DNA from: Flavobacterium muglaense
Lineage (GTDB): Bacteria; Bacteroidota; Bacteroidia; Flavobacteriales; Flavobacteriaceae
Direction: 5' to 3'
NCBI RefSeq assembly: GCF_014305155.1
Contig: NZ_JACRUK010000011.1
Location: 1-64,000, forward strand
Length of the DNA stretch: 64,000 nt
The position numbers and the translations under genes are program-made. A model generated the notes under the pieces. The model ran no database searches and was not told where the DNA came from. It saw only the letters and a program-made list of their open reading frames with translations. This document shows positions 62,619-64,000 of this stretch, piece by piece; positions within the stretch are counted from its first letter, which is position 1, and the number at the start of each line of letters is the position of its first letter.

Positions 62619-64000
62619 ATGAATAACATTAAACAACAAACAAAGAATGCTATTGTAGTAGTAGCTCTTGCTTTAGGACTTTTTTCTTGTGGTAAAACAG
62701 AAGAGAAAGATGCTAAATATTATGAAAGTATAAAAGTCGAAGGACAGCAAGTCGCTGAGCTTACTGCACCACCATTTGTACCAAAACCAGTAGGGGATCG
62801 AGCAGCAAAAAAGCTGATCGTGAACATGGAGATTAAGGAACAAGAAGGCGAAATGGTTGATGGGGTGAAATATACCTATTGGACATTTGGAGGATCAGTT
62901 CCGGGTAGTTTTATTAGAACTAGAGTTGGCGATGAGGTAGAATTTCATTTGAAAAACCACCCAGACAACAAAATGCCGCACAATATCGATTTACATGCGG
63001 TAACAGGACCAGGTGGAGGAGCAACTTCGTCACTTGTAGCACCAGGACACGAAAAAGTATTTAATTTCAAAACATTGCTTCCTGGATTGTATGTGTACCA
63101 TTGTGCAACAGCGCCTGTAGGAATGCACATTGCAAACGGAATGTATGGTTTGATTTTGGTGGAACCAGAAGGAGGTTTACCTCCAGTAGACAAAGAATAT
63201 TACATCATGCAAGGGGATTTCTATACTAAAGGAGCTTATGGAGAACAAGGGCACCAAGCTTTTGATATGGATAAAGCGATTAAAGAAACTCCTGATTATG
63301 TAGTGTTTAATGGAAAAGTAGGAGCTTTGACTGGCGAAAAAGCATTAACAGCTAAAAAAGGAGAAACAGTACGTATTTTTATGGGTAACGGTGGACCTAA
63401 CTTAGTGTCTTCTTTCCACGCCATTGGTGAAATTTTCGACAAAGTACATATTGAAGGTGGTGAGTTGATTAATAAAAATGTACAAACCACTTTAGTACCT
63501 GCTGGTGGTGCTGTAATAGTGGAGTTCAAAGTAGAGGTTCCCGGAACATTTATATTAGTTGATCACTCGATTTTTAGAGCCTTTAACAAAGGAGCTTTAG
63601 GGATGTTGAAAGTAGAAGGTGAAGAGAATAAAAAAGTCTATTCAGGAACAATACAAGAGGGAATTTATTTGCCTGAAGGTGGAACGGTACAAAATATGCC
63701 AAAAGTAGCTGGAAAAGAAAAACCTATGGTTGCTAAAACTGTTGCGCAACAAGTTAGCGCTGGTAGAGAGTTGTATGGAAGAACATGTTTTGCTTGTCAC
63801 CAACAAGAAGGACAAGGTGTTCCAAATGCGTTCCCTCCATTGGCAAAATCAGATTTCTTGAATGCAAATCCAGATAGAGCGATTGGTGCTGTGTTACGCG
63901 GATTGAGTGGCGAAGTTACTGTAAACGGTAAAAAATTCAATAATGTAATGACGAGTCAAAACTTGACTGATGAAGAAGTTGCTGATGTTTTGACTTATGT
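62619..64000 (+). CDS. nirK: Copper nitrite reductase with C-terminal cytochrome c domain, lipoprotein, 3'-truncated
   Basis: Open to the window end (at least 460 codons). A lipoprotein signal ends with LGLFSC at about residue 24. Type 2 copper ligand segment [17 protein letters not shown] is near 118-134; type 1 copper ligands are in [18 protein letters not shown] near 157-174 (Cys, His, Met). A second cupredoxin domain follows with [16 protein letters not shown] near 267. At about residues 380-460 there is a fused c-type cytochrome with CFACHQ, which should deliver electrons directly. It reduces nitrite to NO, which NorB removes. The stop codon lies beyond the window. A 24-bp operator precedes it. 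Confidence 0.92.
   Translation, partial: MNNIKQQTKNAIVVVALALGLFSCGKTEEKDAKYYESIKVEGQQVAELTAPPFVPKPVGDRAAKKLIVNMEIKEQEGEMVDGVKYTYWTFGGSVPGSFIRTRVGDEVEFHLKNHPDNKMPHNIDLHAVTGPGGGATSSLVAPGHEKVFNFKTLLPGLYVYHCATAPVGMHIANGMYGLILVEPEGGLPPVDKEYYIMQGDFYTKGAYGEQGHQAFDMDKAIKETPDYVVFNGKVGALTGEKALTAKKGETVRIFMGNGGPNLVSSFHAIGEIFDKVHIEGGELINKNVQTTLVPAGGAVIVEFKVEVPGTFILVDHSIFRAFNKGALGMLKVEGEENKKVYSGTIQEGIYLPEGGTVQNMPKVAGKEKPMVAKTVAQQVSAGRELYGRTCFACHQQEGQGVPNAFPPLAKSDFLNANPDRAIGAVLRGLSGEVTVNGKKFNNVMTSQNLTDEEVADVLTY

Overview
The window looks like an AT-rich chromosome segment of a member of the Bacteroidota, most likely Flavobacterium or a close relative. The reasons are Bacteroidetes-style -7 elements (TAnnTTTG), a CTnDOT-like tyrosine recombinase without the usual box I arginine, several Bacteroidota-restricted families, and a flavobacterial-type denitrification cluster. 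It divides into accessory DNA (1 to about 49.97 kb) and a core anaerobic/nitrogen-oxide region (about 50.1 to 64 kb), with a tRNA-Ser(UGA) gene at the border.

Region 1 (1-16.4 kb) is a defence island, all on the + strand. It holds a 5'-truncated DNA methyltransferase, a RhuM-family protein, an SF2 helicase and a GIY-YIG nuclease (probably one restriction-modification operon); a three-gene ABC-3C system (Cap4-like nuclease effector, small middle component, DUF3732 ATPase) followed by an NdpA-family protein; and a compact three-gene operon (GHKL ATPase, degenerate phosphoribosyltransferase-like protein, PD-(D/E)XK nuclease) that I cannot match to a named system and rank as the best novel candidate. 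Two broken gene tails show turnover.

Region 2 (16.4-19.65 kb) is a gene-poor junction: about 1 kb of unusual, relatively GC-rich sequence without a convincing gene, an imperfect inverted repeat, and three Bacteroidota proteins of unknown function.

Region 3 (19.66-49.97 kb) is an approximately 30.3-kb integrated island. A 13-bp copy of the tRNA-Ser 3' end lies at its left edge and the intact tRNA at its right. A shared motif, AGGGTACCAAnnAGGGTA, lies just inside both ends, and the tyrosine recombinase is next to the tRNA. Cargo includes a pentapeptide-repeat membrane protein in tandem with a single-chain SIR2-APAZ-short pAgo whose PIWI domain looks catalytically dead; three secreted proteins; a serine recombinase; an extended type III restriction-modification operon (SNF2 helicase, DUF4391, Mod, Res, PIN/membrane protein and a small protein); a DUF5131 protein; and several XRE or excisionase-like HTH proteins.

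Region 4 (50.1-64 kb) is a nitric-oxide and anaerobic-metabolism locus: an Rrf2 [Fe-S]-type regulator, a heme-copper-oxidase-like membrane protein, a hemerythrin, class III ribonucleotide reductase (NrdG, NrdD and a separately encoded 55-aa glycyl-radical peptide), the iron-sulfur repair protein Ric, NO reductase NorCB with NorQ, NorD and NorE/F-like subunits, and a NirK lipoprotein with a C-terminal cytochrome c domain that runs off the window. Four copies of a 24-bp operator (ATAAAAGATAA-N2-TTATCTTTTAT type) lie before ric, norC (two) and nirK, and probably define a NO-responsive regulon. Palindromic intergenic repeats also occur here, one of them exactly at the break in nrdD.
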